A DNA stretch of 64,000 nucleotides from positions 74,805,393-74,869,392 of the forward strand of contig OV884059.1 in assembly GCA_930367215.1 (NCBI GenBank), given 5' to 3'. The position numbers and the translations under genes were made by a program. Below the pieces are notes generated by a model. That model was not told the DNA's origin. It saw only the letters and a list, made by a program, of their open reading frames with translations, and ran no database searches. The DNA is from Pollenia angustigena. Taxonomy: Eukaryota; Arthropoda; Insecta; Diptera; Polleniidae. This document shows, in pieces, positions 22,663-33,839 of this stretch (position 1 is the stretch's first letter; each line of letters begins with the position of its first letter).

Positions 22663-23074
22663 GTCATAACCAATTGAATCTGACACCTAATAAAATGTCA
22701 AATTGTCCGCTGAATCCGAATATGAGGTCGGAATGGTCAAAAGTAGAACAGTTTTTATATTTTTTAAAAAGACGATGTCATTTTAATAAAAATATTTTCG
22801 AAAATATGCAATGGATTTTGTATTTATTTTTATTTAAAGATAAAAGTATAACTAAAACAAGCACGGGTCGTTTGCAATTATTGTTTAAGAAATGACTGAG
22901 TTACAGGGGAGCAAAGTTAAAATTTCACAGAAATTTTAATGATTCTATACAATTTTGATTTTTTTAACTTATTTTTTTTTTAAAAACAAACAATAAAATT
23001 TTTATAACTTATGACTTTTTACATACGAGTTTTTTGAACCCAATAGGATCTAGATCAGTGAAAAATTATTAAAA

Positions 23075-23537
23075 AACAAGTAAGAGTGCTACATTCGGCT
23101 CTGCCGAATCTTATATACCCTTCACCATTGTACGAGCAGAATACAGAGCAACTAAATAATTTGTACATGTACATACATATTTACAATACTTAAAACTTCA
23201 TTATAACTGAAATTTAAAAAGCGAAAACTGGTAAATATTTTTTTAAAATCGTTTTTAGAACATAAAAATATTAAAAAAAATTTATTTTAAAAAACAGTTT
23301 CTAACTTAACACACCCCCTAGACAACTGAACCATGAAGGAACGTTGTTTAAATATCATTAAAATTAAATATGGGCCGTTTACTGTTCACAACCCACACGA
23401 CAACCGGATTTGAACTTCGCTTTTCATAAGGACCCGGAATATATATACTTTATAGGGTGTAGGATAAATATTGTAGAAATTACAAACGGAATGACAAAGT
23501 TAAATATACCCTTTTACCTTCGGTGAAGGGTATAAAA
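23075..23537 (+). mobile_element. INE-1/DINE-1-like repeat, copy A
   Basis: Starts AACAAGTAAGAGTGCTACAT, with hairpin TTCGGCTCTGCCGAA, and ends CGGAATGACAAAGTTAAA with the hairpin ACCTTCGGTGAAGGGTATA. This resembles the non-autonomous Helentron-type repeats of flies. There are several relatives in this window. Confidence 0.65.
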
Positions 23538-23557
23538 TAACAAACTTAATTATAAAT

Positions 23558-23814
23558 GGAGGGCTCAGAGCTGAAGCGAACCAAGTCAAATATGAAAATT
23601 CGATAATATTTTGAGTTTGTGTAAGTGAATTTCCATTAATTTCTGGAGCCGTTGACATGGCTTTATTACCGTTACATTTGGAACGAAAAACTTTTTGATT
23701 TTTTCCGTTACAGAACTCGATAGAGTTAAACTTTGCGAAGAATTTCACACCAGTTTTGAAATACATATATGCATTTTATTTTATGACTCGGTTCGGTTCA
23801 GCTTTGAACCCTCC
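23558..23814. mobile_element. MITE with GGAGGG ends
   Basis: 257 bp with inverted ends GGAGGGCTCAGAGCTGAAGC and GGAGGGTTCAAAGCTGAACC. It is flanked by AAAT on both sides. It lies between INE-1-like copies A and B. Confidence 0.65.
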
Positions 23815-23841
23815 AAATAATAAAAAAAATAATTCTTTGGA

Positions 23842-24531
23842 TTTCAGTATTTTGGTCATAACTCAGCTATTTCTTAACCGATTTGACAGATTTATATACC
23901 GATGTGTTAAAAAAGAAATTTGCTAAGAAGAAATATGGCTCCCGAAAATGGGTATTTTTCAAAAAAAAATTTATATTTTGGTCATTACTTTTTCGTATCT
24001 GAACCGATTTTCCCGAGTTTTTCAGAAAATATTTTCTACAAATTTCCGATCTTTTGATATATAAGGCGTAACCATAGGTCATATTACAGTCAAAAAATTC
24101 AGGTTTTTATACAATTTTTGATATTTTTTGTATGGGAGGTACCACGCCCACTTCTCCAATCTCGCCCACATTTTGTGGGATGGTGTGTGTTTAAAGTAAT
24201 AAAAATACAACAACAAGGGATTTTCGGAAAAAAATGGAGGTAGTCGTGGTTTTTTGCCAAATCTCACCCATTTGTGGACCGATCTTGCTGAATTTCAATA
24301 GCAAGAAATGGACGACTATATGTGACAACCTAGTCGCTATCATGTCTGGAGTCTCCGGAAAACACATATCAAACGTAAGACAGACGGATGGACAGATGGA
24401 CATCGTTAAATCAACTTCTCTCCTCGTAAGAACCCAGAATATATATACTTTATAAGATCAATATTATAGAAACTACAAACGGAATGACAAACTTATATAT
24501 ACCGTTTTCCACCTGTGGTGAAGGGTATAAA
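23842..24531 (+). mobile_element. INE-1/DINE-1-like repeat, copy B (5' truncated)
   Basis: Contains GGTCATAACTCAGC, AACCGATTTTCCCGAG, GACGGATGGACAGATGGACA, ATATATACTTTATAAG and the terminal block CGGAATGACAAACTTATATA with a GGTGAAGGGTATA hairpin. It lacks the AACAAGTAAG head. Confidence 0.6.
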
Positions 24532-25000
24532 AAACACAACAAGCAAATATACAAAGCTCAATGTTAGTAACAATAAATATTAAAATTGACTTTAAACTGT
24601 TGAATTGCTTTACCTATTGTGATTACTTTCTCCTCTCGCACAAGGAACCAACAAAAGTCGTCCACAACGCCTCATCACACGCCTCTTGACACCGACGTTC
24701 AATTAAGTGTGACCATATTAGCTTTTGTCGAGCTAAATTTAGGTTTATTTTCAGGCTTAGCTTGAAATATTTAATTAAGCTTTAAGCCTCTTTTTAGCTT
24801 TTTTAAACAAAAATTAAGCTTTTTCTAGCTTTTTTCTTTAATATACATTTCGTGTAATAAATTAATATTTTAAAACAAATAAGACAGTTTATCTAAAAAT
24901 ATTTATGTGTGGTAACCGCACAAAGTTCTTTTAATATAATAGGCAGGCAGCGCAGAAACAATCGCTGTTGAAGATTTGATCTGCATACCAGTGTCGCAGG

Positions 25001-26001
25001 CAGCGTTACCGTTGTGATACTAAAGTATCAATTTGACCCTTTTTCGACGGTGTTGATACCTTTTATGACCCTTTTTATAAATTATACTTTTGTATCATTA
25101 TCACCTATTTTGTGACACTTTTTGACCCTTTTTTGGAAATATATCCCACATTTTGTTGTTTGTCAACACTGCGGAACAGAAGTGCTAAACAAATGTTTTC
25201 GAAATAAGCATTGCTTGATATGGAACAGACTCAAAGTATAAACTTACAATTCCATGCTTTCTTCTCCTTGATTTTTGATAGTATAGTACAATTTCCCTAT
25301 AAGCAAACATAACTCATATAAATATTTGTTATTTTTTACGGTGGTTTCTTTTTAAAACAAAAATTTGACATTTTATTAAAAAAATGCAATTTGGTGTTTT
25401 GCTCTCTTAAACAGTAGCATGTTTTATTCAAAAAAATTCGCCCTTAATAATGGCAAAAGGTGTTGAACTTTTCGCCCCCTTTTGAATGTACAGTGTTGAG
25501 AGTGCCCTAACAGGAATGAAAACAAAAGAGATAAAAATTGCTCAATTAGCGGAAATTCCCAAATATTTGGTAAAAGCGGTATGAAAGCAAAGCCTTATAT
25601 TTATTAAAAATCGTAAAAGCTTTAAAAAATCTGACACTTACAGGAAAATATCGCATTAATCGAGAAAATGTTTACAATTCACGAACTATAGCAAAATTTA
25701 AAACAAACACTAAAGTATGAAAAAATTAGCTATAATAATAAAGAATAAACTTTTTGTCAGGTGTTTAAAACAGGACAGAGCATTCCATAAAAAAATCAAG
25801 TTTTTTGAGCTCTTTCTACCTAAAATATTATTTTTTGTTTGCTTATAAAAAAAACTTGGTCTTATTATGTTCATTAAAATGGGAAATACTGCTTATAAAA
25901 AACTTGACCCTTTTTTTATTGAAATACCCTTTTTTTGACCACTTTTCTCTGGAAAATCCCCTTTTTGTGACCCTTTTCGAAAATTTCCAACGGTAACCCT
26001 G
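25001..26001. mobile_element. hAT element with perfect 8-bp duplication
   Basis: A 1001-bp element with ends CAGCGTTACCGTTG and CAGGGTTACCGTTG (inverted), flanked by GTCGCAGG (24993-25000 and 26002-26009). The subterminal regions carry repeated GACCCTTTTT motifs. No transposase is visible. Confidence 0.88.
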
Positions 26002-26139
26002 GTCGCAGGGGGAAGAATAATAAATATTTATGCTCTTCTGTCAAAAAAGTATTTAAGTTTTCTTTTTTTTTTATTTAAATAAACCAAAAATATATTTTTA
26101 TATAGTAACAAAATTTAACCCGCTACTTCGTAAGCGTCT

Positions 26140-26890
26140 CCCTTTCTTTCTAGGTTTAAAAAAAGTACCAAATCTTTTTATCTTATAGAATCTTATTCAC
26201 TCCGGATCCCGCACCTTTAATTGTATGTTTCTAAGTTCAATATAAAAGAAAATTCATGAAGTTCCACATGTAGAACGAAAAAGTTAATGGATGCAATTAA
26301 ATTTTTCGTATTTCTCCTTTTTGATACTTTTTTTCTCCCCATTGAAGGCTCAAAAATTGTTATATTAAAGTGGGAGTCCGAAATTTAATACGTATGTACA
26401 TGTCAAAGAATAGGGAGAAATATTTTGTAAAAAAAGTACAAAAAATGGGTACGGTTTTCACCGTTTAAACGCTCGAATTTCGAAAAAGTAGCTAATTTAT
26501 ATCTGTATTGTTTAGATAAGTTACGAATGTGATATAATTTTTAGTTCTATGTTTATTGTTTTAAAAGATAGATGAGGTGACAAAAAAGTCCCCATATACA
26601 GGTTTTACCCGTTACTCCCCAAAAGGGACGAATTTCCAAAAAGTACCAGACACCTGTCCGCTTATTTTTTTAATGACCAACGATAGCATAATTTTTTTGT
26701 TAAGGTGAAATCAGGTAAGCGGATTTACATGTTTTTAGCCTTTTCTTATCCCGTTAACATTCAAATTTCCAAAAGTCCCGTATAACTGGATCGATTTGGC
26801 CAGAGAACTACCTCCGGTCCAAATTTTAAATTTTAGGCTTAGCGATAATGGGTCAGTCAGTCAGTCAGTAACGTTACAATTTTATATGTA
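26140..26890. repeat. Dispersed repeat related to 59750-60300
   Basis: TTTTTATCTTATAG, CACCTTTAATTGTATGTTTCTAAGTTCAATA and GGATCGATTTGGCCAGAG recur in modified form at 59765-60190. It ends in GTCAGTCAGTCAGTAACG near 26853. It may be Helitron-derived. It is non-coding. Confidence 0.45.
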
Positions 26891-27066
26891 TAGATATACC
26901 AAACTATATAAACACTTTTAAGTCTATGAAAAATATCGAAATAATTAATAGTTACTATAAGAAAGATATAAAAACATTTAAGTTTATTTTTGGCTTTAAA
27001 TATTCGTCTTTAGCTCCATTTCAAGCATGATTTAGCTTTATATAATTTTAAAATCTGGTCACTCTG

Positions 27067-28758
27067 TACTGTAATATGGACCATGTTATAAGAAATTAAC
27101 ATGCAGTGCTGCCAACAACTGCATGATGTATACTTTTCTAAAGTTTACAGTATTGTTTATTTAAAAGTGAAAGATTGTGAAATTTGTGGAAAAAGGTTAA
27201 AAAATTAAAAATACCAAGTAAATATATTTAATAATAGCAATAATAGACTACAGTACACACCATAAAAGGCGATTCGTAAAAAATGAAAATGCTTAAACTA
27301 CCCCTTAAGTGTACTTCATACTGTAGTAACATGGAGTACTTTTCAAACCAACCCACTTTAGTACTCCATGGAGTAGTTTAGGGACTACTTCGGTGGGTTA
27401 TATGGTTCCCTCCTAGGACATCGTAATCTTAAATGGACCACCTTTTACCCATATATTTGGAGTAGTTTTGGAGTACTCCTGCACCTTTATGGACTACTCT
27501 TTACATGCATGTATGTACTAGTCTCGTTATCTGCAAGGAACGCTCACCATGCTCGTCACTTTCATCGTCAAGGTTATTTTGGAAAGAAATTAAACTGAGA
27601 AGGCAAAAGGGGTATTTTTAAAGATATATTAACTCCTTTTTCAAGTTAGATATAAAAATTAATGTTTATTTAAAAAAATAAATCATAAAAATAATTAAAA
27701 TTATTTGTTCATTAATATTATAAATTTGAAGAAAAAACTTATAAAATACATGAATGCAAAGTTTGGATCGGCGTTTATTTAAAAAAATTTTAGATTTACT
27801 TTTTTCTCTGTGCAGCGAACATACGTATATTTTTTATTTGGTTTTAATATGAACAAAATGCAGTTTTTTATTTAAAAAAAAAATATAAAATTTACATAGT
27901 CGCTTAATAAAAATTCGAGTAAAAAACGACAGGTTTAACTTTTTTCTATTTTTAACTATAAAAATGCAAATTTCCATTTTAACAAAATTGTATTATGAAT
28001 TAGAAATTTATGTAAATTGTTTTTAATGGTGATGCTTTCTTTGTGTGTATTTTGTAAAATCATTTGATTTTCTTATTAATAAAATGTTAAAGTGTTAACA
28101 GGTGCTTTCTAGTTTATTTTTTTTTATCTCCTATTTTTGTTCTTGTAGTTTATTATAAATTAAATTAAATCCGTCAAATTTACCGCTGCTGGTCTAGTTG
28201 TTATAATTTTTCTTGTCGCTGTAAAAATAAGTTTGAATATATTGACACCATTAAGAATTTTCGTACTGTACCCAGCTGGCATTTTCAATCGTGTAAGAGT
28301 CTAATGGGAGTCTCAAAAATAGCGTAGAAGATTCCACGCACGGGAGAAACTGTTACACGAGCTGATTCCTCTATAAGATTCTTCAATAACACATGTGCCT
28401 AAGCAAAAGACGGAAAGCATGTCAAGAATCCAGTGATGCCAACTTAGCTATTATGGGGCTAGATTTAGCTCTTTTTAATTACTTCTGGCTCGTAATTTTT
28501 CCCGTTAGCTGTTTTTTTAGAAACTAACACGGGCTCTTTTCAAACGTAATATTGGAACGTTTGACACTTTTAACATCTTTCAGTAAATACTATGGTATTC
28601 ATTTAATCGACCTTCTGCTTTAATCGGTTAATCGCTCGAGTATTTAACCGAGGTTTTGGTTTAATAGGTTAATAATCGGTTAATTTTGTTTTTGATCGGT
28701 TAACCGATTAATAAAGTTTTTTTTATAAATTAAGTAATTTTTATATATAAAAACGCAT
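27067..28758. other. Intron sequence, mostly featureless
   Basis: A GTACTCC/GGAGTAC-rich patch lies at 27330-27510. CAGTGATGCCAACTTAGC at 28432 is a hAT-like end without a partner. Otherwise AT-rich and non-coding. Confidence 0.35.
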
Positions 28759-28761
28759 TAA

Positions 28762-28980
28762 GGCCCGTTTTCACAACTTACCGATAGCTAAAGGTAGGAT
28801 TTTATCGGCCGTATAAAAAGTGTTCCATTATTACAATTTTACTCTTACCTTCCTGGTAGGATGAACCTTAAATTACATTATCGCTCACTTTAGGTTAAAG
28901 CAAAGTTTAAATAATAGAATACTTTTTATGAGGCCGGTTAAAGTTTACTTTTAGCTATCGGTAAGTTGTGAAAACGGGTC
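28762..28980. mobile_element. PIF/Harbinger-like hairpin MITE
   Basis: 219 bp with inverted ends GGCCCGTTTTCACAACTTAC and GACCCGTTTTCACAACTTAC. Complementarity extends about 80 bp on each side. It is flanked by TAA (28759-28761 and 28981-28983). Confidence 0.82.
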
Positions 28981-28983
28981 TAA

Positions 28984-30847
28984 ATGTTTATTTTTTTTAG
29001 TTTATTAGTAAAAAAAAAACCAATAATATACCAAACATAACAATTCTTGAACTTAAATGAGCAAACAAAAAAAAAAATTCATAAATATTTAATATGTATT
29101 TTTCAATTAATACACAAGGTGTGCTATCAAGTCATATCGTCATAATATCCTAAATAATAAATTTAATAATTTTAATTTCATGATACCAAAATAAGTAATA
29201 TCGATAAATTTTGCTCGTTATCGTATGCGGTGATTAGACCCCTGTGTTCATTGATTCTTCATAACTGTACAGTAAAAAACTAAATTATAAGCGATAACCC
29301 ACAACAATCATATCGTCGGCTTAATATGCAAACCTGCTAACTCACGTTCAGCCAATTTAACAGGAGAGCCAAAAAACTTTTTATTTTTCCTATTTGCAGC
29401 TTGATAGAAAGGTGTACCTTTCTCTACCACACGGCATCAAAATCTCAATTTACATAATATATGGATTTAGCCGGATTGCATATTAAGCCGACGATATATA
29501 TTTCTTGTAATTATTTTAAGACATGACTTTATGACTGAGATAATTTCATAAGTTATTTCAATAGTTAAAGAAGATCTTATAAAATAATCTTTTAAAAAAG
29601 TAATTTGGTATAAATGTTTAGGATTAAAGCGCTTTTTCTGTAGTTTTGCCAAAACTTGACTTGAAAAGAATTCTTTTACTTATCGTAGATGAATATCTAA
29701 TTTCTCAGTCATTTTCCGGGATTTCTCTAAACATATAAAATACTCCATTGTGTCATTAGAGTTTTTTAAAATTTTCAACACTTCCAATTGTTTCGGTTAA
29801 TTCTGTTAAAAGACTGATATGAGAAGATATAAGAAGAAACAAATAACTTAACACATACATATAAAAAGTACGTGAAACAGAAAAAAGGTGTTGGCAATCA
29901 AAAATGTAACCCATTTTTCACCACATTCATGTTGATCGATGATGAAGATAAAAAAACATTGTAAAAAAATATTTTTTTTCAATTAAAATTTTACTTGATT
30001 TTAAGCTTAATTTTAATTATAAGTTTAATTGAATCAATCAACTCGGTTGTTTGAATTGAACACTTTGTTGCTTTCTCCTTGTTGCTTTCCTCCCTCATCA
30101 ACAGTTTGCGAAAAATCTTACAAGTGCAACCAACATCTTTATAAATCTATTGTCTTTGCCCTTACATGTACATACACACATGTTTTTGTCATCAAAAAGA
30201 ACAATAACCGTCGCGTGCAAAAAAAAAACTATCAACAAGTAAAAAATGAACTGAAATTTGTTATAGACGAATTACAATTATGACCACCAACAATGTCAAT
30301 AATGAGCCTACATACATTTGTATATTATGCGTAAAATAAAAAATCGCCTTGTGGCTGACCACAGTGTTGGCTGACGGTGGTTATGGTCGCAATCGAAATT
30401 TGGTGTTTATTTTCTTTGTTTGTTAATTCTTGAATTATTTTTGGCGTCATTTCATGTTGTGCGTTTAAAGTGAATAGGTGAAAAAAGTACAGCCAAACAA
30501 CACAACAAAAACAGTTTTTTGTTTTCAATCTTGAATACCCTGAAGAATCAGAGTTATTCTACAATTTTATACAAAGTTGTATGTTTGAAATTCCTCTGTC
30601 AAAAAAATCTTCCAAAATTTGTACAATTAAGCATGAGCTATTATAATTAAGCAAATAAAACAAGTTATTTTTTAACCATATTTAAATAAAACATATATTT
30701 TAAATATTATTATTTTGCTTCATTTAACCATCAACTAAATTGATTTAACAAACTTATTCAATTAACAATTTGTTTGATTGAATAATTTGCGTAATTGAAT
30801 TTAGAGTGTATTTAATGCAAATATTCAATCACTCTTGTAATCAATAC
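28984..30847. other. Intron sequence without recognised element
   Basis: AT-rich with repeated AATTGAAT-type words from about 30640. No credible gene; the 61-84 residue open frames resemble nothing known. Confidence 0.35.
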
Positions 30848-31239
30848 AATTGAAGCACAGCCGCGAATAACGTTTTAAGTTACAAAATAATAACTTTTCA
30901 GGAGAGCAAAAAAACGTTTTTTGACAGGCAGCATTATTTGTTTTAAAAATTGTTTTTTTCTATTATTAAAAATAATGACAATAGAAACTTTTATGCAAAA
31001 TGCTTTTAAAACATTATCCCACACTGCAAAACCATTTCGATTTCATCATATTGTTAGTAACTTGCAATGTTCTTCCACTGGCTGACACTTTGCATGCCAT
31101 TTTGAAGGCGTTAAGATGCATAGTTTTGGTTGATTTGATGTTTAAACTGTGTAAGAGATTAAGGCCAACGGTTATCCGCAAAAAACCAGTTTTTGCAAAA
31201 TATGGCGTTTACAACGTTATTCGCGGCTGTGCTTCAATT
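30848..31239. mobile_element. Non-autonomous DNA transposon, family TTGAAGCACAG, copy 2
   Basis: 392 bp with ends TTGAAGCACAGCCGCGAATA and the inverse of ATTCGCGGCTGTGCTTCAA. The interior matches 8456-8932 in the same orientation (GTTCTTCCACTGGCTGACAC, TTTTGGTTGATTTGATG, ACGGTTATCCGCAAAAAA). The open frame at 31000-31281 lies inside and is not coding. Confidence 0.75.
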
Positions 31240-31557
31240 ATTAAAATAATTAATTTTCTGTATTGTAATCAATTACGTTAGTAATTCATTCAATCAAAAT
31301 ATTGATTTTTTTTTAAATTAATTTGTTAATTCATTCAATTAAAATATTGTTTAATATCAATAATTTTTTCAATTATTTTTGTAATTAAAATGTAAAAACT
31401 TTTTAATTGGAAAAAAATCCTTGTTTTGCAATTTTTGCAAATTTGAGTAATTGGTATAATCATTTCGGTGATAGGGGCAAAATTAAACAATTTTTTGCTT
31501 GTTTCAATTATTTTGGTGATCAAAACCGTTTTTTACTTTTTTCTGTGTAGCCATAAT

Positions 31558-31637
31558 TTTCGAAAATTTGTTTTTAAGTATTGTGGTGTAGGGTATCATA
31601 TGGTCGGTCTTGACCGACTATACTTTCTAACTTGTTT
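31558..31637 (-). mobile_element. INE-1-like repeat fragment
   Basis: ATTGTGGTGTAGGGTATCAT, GGTCGGTCTTGACCGAC and CTAACTTGTTT match the right end of the copy at 42637-43204. Confidence 0.55.
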
Positions 31638-31649
31638 AAATTCCATTTA

Positions 31650-31854
31650 CGGCCATTTTCACCAAGTTCGGTTAAAACTAACTTTCAATTAAAGTTCCGG
31701 TTACCAATCTGCCTTATTCCGGTTGTCGTTGTCGTAATCGCTCAAGTCGTTTTTTGTAAGAGATTAAAGTAACACAAAACTAGGAATAAGGCTGAATATG
31801 TTTTGACAGCTATAACCGATAGTTTATTGTAACCGAACTTGGTGAAAATGGCCG
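31650..31854. mobile_element. PIF/Harbinger-like MITE
   Basis: 205 bp with identical inverted ends CGGCCATTTTCACCAAGTTC, flanked by TTA (31647-31649 and 31855-31857). It sits 12 bp from an INE-1-like fragment. Confidence 0.85.
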
Positions 31855-32311
31855 TTATTGAAATGTAACATATTGTAAGGTTAATTTTTAAGTAGTTTTT
31901 TTATTTTTTAATATATGTAAATGAGTTTGAAGAACAAAACTGAATAATAAATGGATTTAAAACAGAACTATCTTTGATTTTTAAATTTAGCACATTTTAG
32001 ATCTTTTTGACGGCTCCTTAAAAAATAAATATAAAAAAACGCAACAAACAGTCAACTCTTATCGATGTAATGGTGACTCAGTAACGGCTTGAGGATTTTT
32101 TTGCTTCGCACCAAATACGGCAATTTTGTTTATTTACGTAGCCACTTATGCAGAAATGAGATTCGTAAAATGGACAAATTGCTCTATGAACTTCGCGAAC
32201 AGATTTATTATTCAAAATAAATTACCACATTTTGGAAGCGTTTTTCTATTGTTAAACGATTTAAGATGATTTGCTAAATCTTACTGAACAGAAGTGTCAA
32301 CACAGTTTAAC

Positions 32312-32671
32312 ATCCCAGTAAAAAATTTTATCATTTTGCGAAGCACTAAAAGTACATTTAAAAAAATAAGCGCACAAATATGCGCTACGCAGTAAGACAT
32401 ACAGAAATGCAGTTAAGTAAGTGAAAGAACTCTCAACAACTTTTATTAAAAAAAAATAACATTTCAAGTGCTACGGCATTCCCTTACCACGAAGCATCTA
32501 ACAATTTTTATGTGCGCTGAATAGTGCGCTTTATGTGTCAAAAATGTATTGCTTCAAAGTGGGAACTCGCCATATAAAATTCATGTCTTCCGTAAGCGCA
32601 ATGGTAAGCGAAACTTTTATGTTTCTCCCTTACAAACCTGCTTCGTTGGAAGCTCCATTTTATATTGGGAT
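32312..32671. mobile_element. Repeat family Z, copy 1 (ATCCCA ends)
   Basis: About 360 bp from ATCCCAGTAAAAAATTTTA to TATTGGGAT. It matches the inverse of 62521-62923: AAATAAGCGCACAAATATGC, GCTACGGCATTCCC, CTTTGAAGC-type and TTTCTCCCTTACAAACCT blocks. The target duplication is unclear. Confidence 0.65.
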
Positions 32672-33006
32672 AATCAGCTGTCACACCATAGTGATCGACT
32701 TTTAAAGTGCTCAACGAGCTAAAAAAAACAAGAAATTTTAACAAAATTTGTTAGGGGGACTCTTATGGTGTTTTCTTTTCTGACAAAAATGTTCCATGTA
32801 TGCTACCATTCGCGCGGGTTTTTGTTCTGTCCTAAAAATATGTGCAACAATGTGAAAGGTTGTCGTTTTCCTTTCTAAATATGTTGCAACAACAAATGGC
32901 AAATTTGTTCCATTTCTTACCCGCAGTTATAACTGAGTGTGAGATAATACCCTTTTTTGAATCTGCGTAAAGTACCTTTTTATGCAAGCAAGTATTTTTT
33001 TTATTA

Positions 33007-33324
33007 AGCTGTTACCACGCGTTACTCGCTTTTTCGCAGCATACGCAGCTGTCAAAAAAGTAGAATCTGTGTAGTTATACGTAGTAAGTTACATGCACAA
33101 AAGCGCAGATGCCTTGAGGCGAAAAGTAGGTTTACTTTCTACTTTTGTAAGCGTCACAAGCAGCGTTCGAACAAATCAGCTGATTTTGACAAATTAAATT
33201 TTATTTTTACTTGTGCTGCTGCTGCATAAAAAGCGTTGCATGTAACTTGAAACGTAGAACGCAAGTAAGGTTATAAACGCATGCGCTGCGTGGAAGCGAA
33301 AACGCGTGTTATGGACTTCCAGCT
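33007..33324. mobile_element. PIF/Harbinger-like MITE, family AGCTGG, copy 2
   Basis: 318 bp with ends AGCTGTTACCACGCG and the inverse AGCTGGAAGTCCATAACACG, flanked by TTA (33004-33006 and 33325-33327). The interior matches copy 1 at 769-1102 in opposite orientation. Confidence 0.8.
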
Positions 33325-33606
33325 TTAAGGTTTTTCTTGTGTTTGCGTACATTTGCGTTTTATTGTGATTTTTAGTTATATTGTCACACTCGTAAAACTG
33401 CTCTAAGTGGAGAAGCAGCTCGCGCTTTTTGTCATTATTTCTTAAGGGCAAACAGGTCGTTTTTGTCTGTCTGCTTTTGTTGCGTTTTGCGGTGTCACCC
33501 CGCATTGGTTAGTGTTTCGGCGTCGTATAACTGTACCGAGTTACAGTTTTTGCGGTATCTGCATTAACTATATGCAATCGTTTTTAACCTCAATTTGAGG
33601 TTTTGT

Positions 33607-33725
33607 CTGGTGGAGAACCATTTATAACTCAATGTGACTGGTGGAGAACCAAAATAACTCAGACGTTTTACTGGTGGAGTACCAAGGAAATAACTCGAAA
33701 GATTACTGGTGGAGACCAATATACT
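33607..33725 (+). repeat. Four-copy tandem CTGGTGGAGAACC repeat
   Basis: CTGGTGGAG(A/T)ACC starts at 33607, 33638, 33671 and 33706 (spacings 31, 33, 35). The first three are followed by ATAACTC. The preceding 280 bp are GC-richer than the neighbourhood. It might derive from an LTR-element leader, but no LTR pair was found. Confidence 0.65.
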
Positions 33726-33839
33726 CTGGAGCGGATTCTGGAAGCTCTAGCCTTCCTATACGAAGGTTTAGGTCGAACGAGGACTTTGCGGTTGAGGCTC
33801 CTAAAATTTGTGTGATACCCTGGCAATATAACTATAATT

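Larger units (their letters stand above)
24704..27066. mobile_element. Probable old hAT-like element enclosing a younger hAT
   Basis: The left end AGTGTGACCATATTAGCTTT and right end inverting to CAGAGTGACCAGATTTTA both continue into AGCTTTA/AGCTTTTT-rich DNA. No matching 8-bp duplication was found, so the pairing is tentative. Confidence 0.35.

Noticed and set aside
33194..33505. Minus-strand frame of 103 codons
   Set aside because: It crosses the right boundary of the MITE at 33007-33324 into unrelated DNA, so it is fortuitous.
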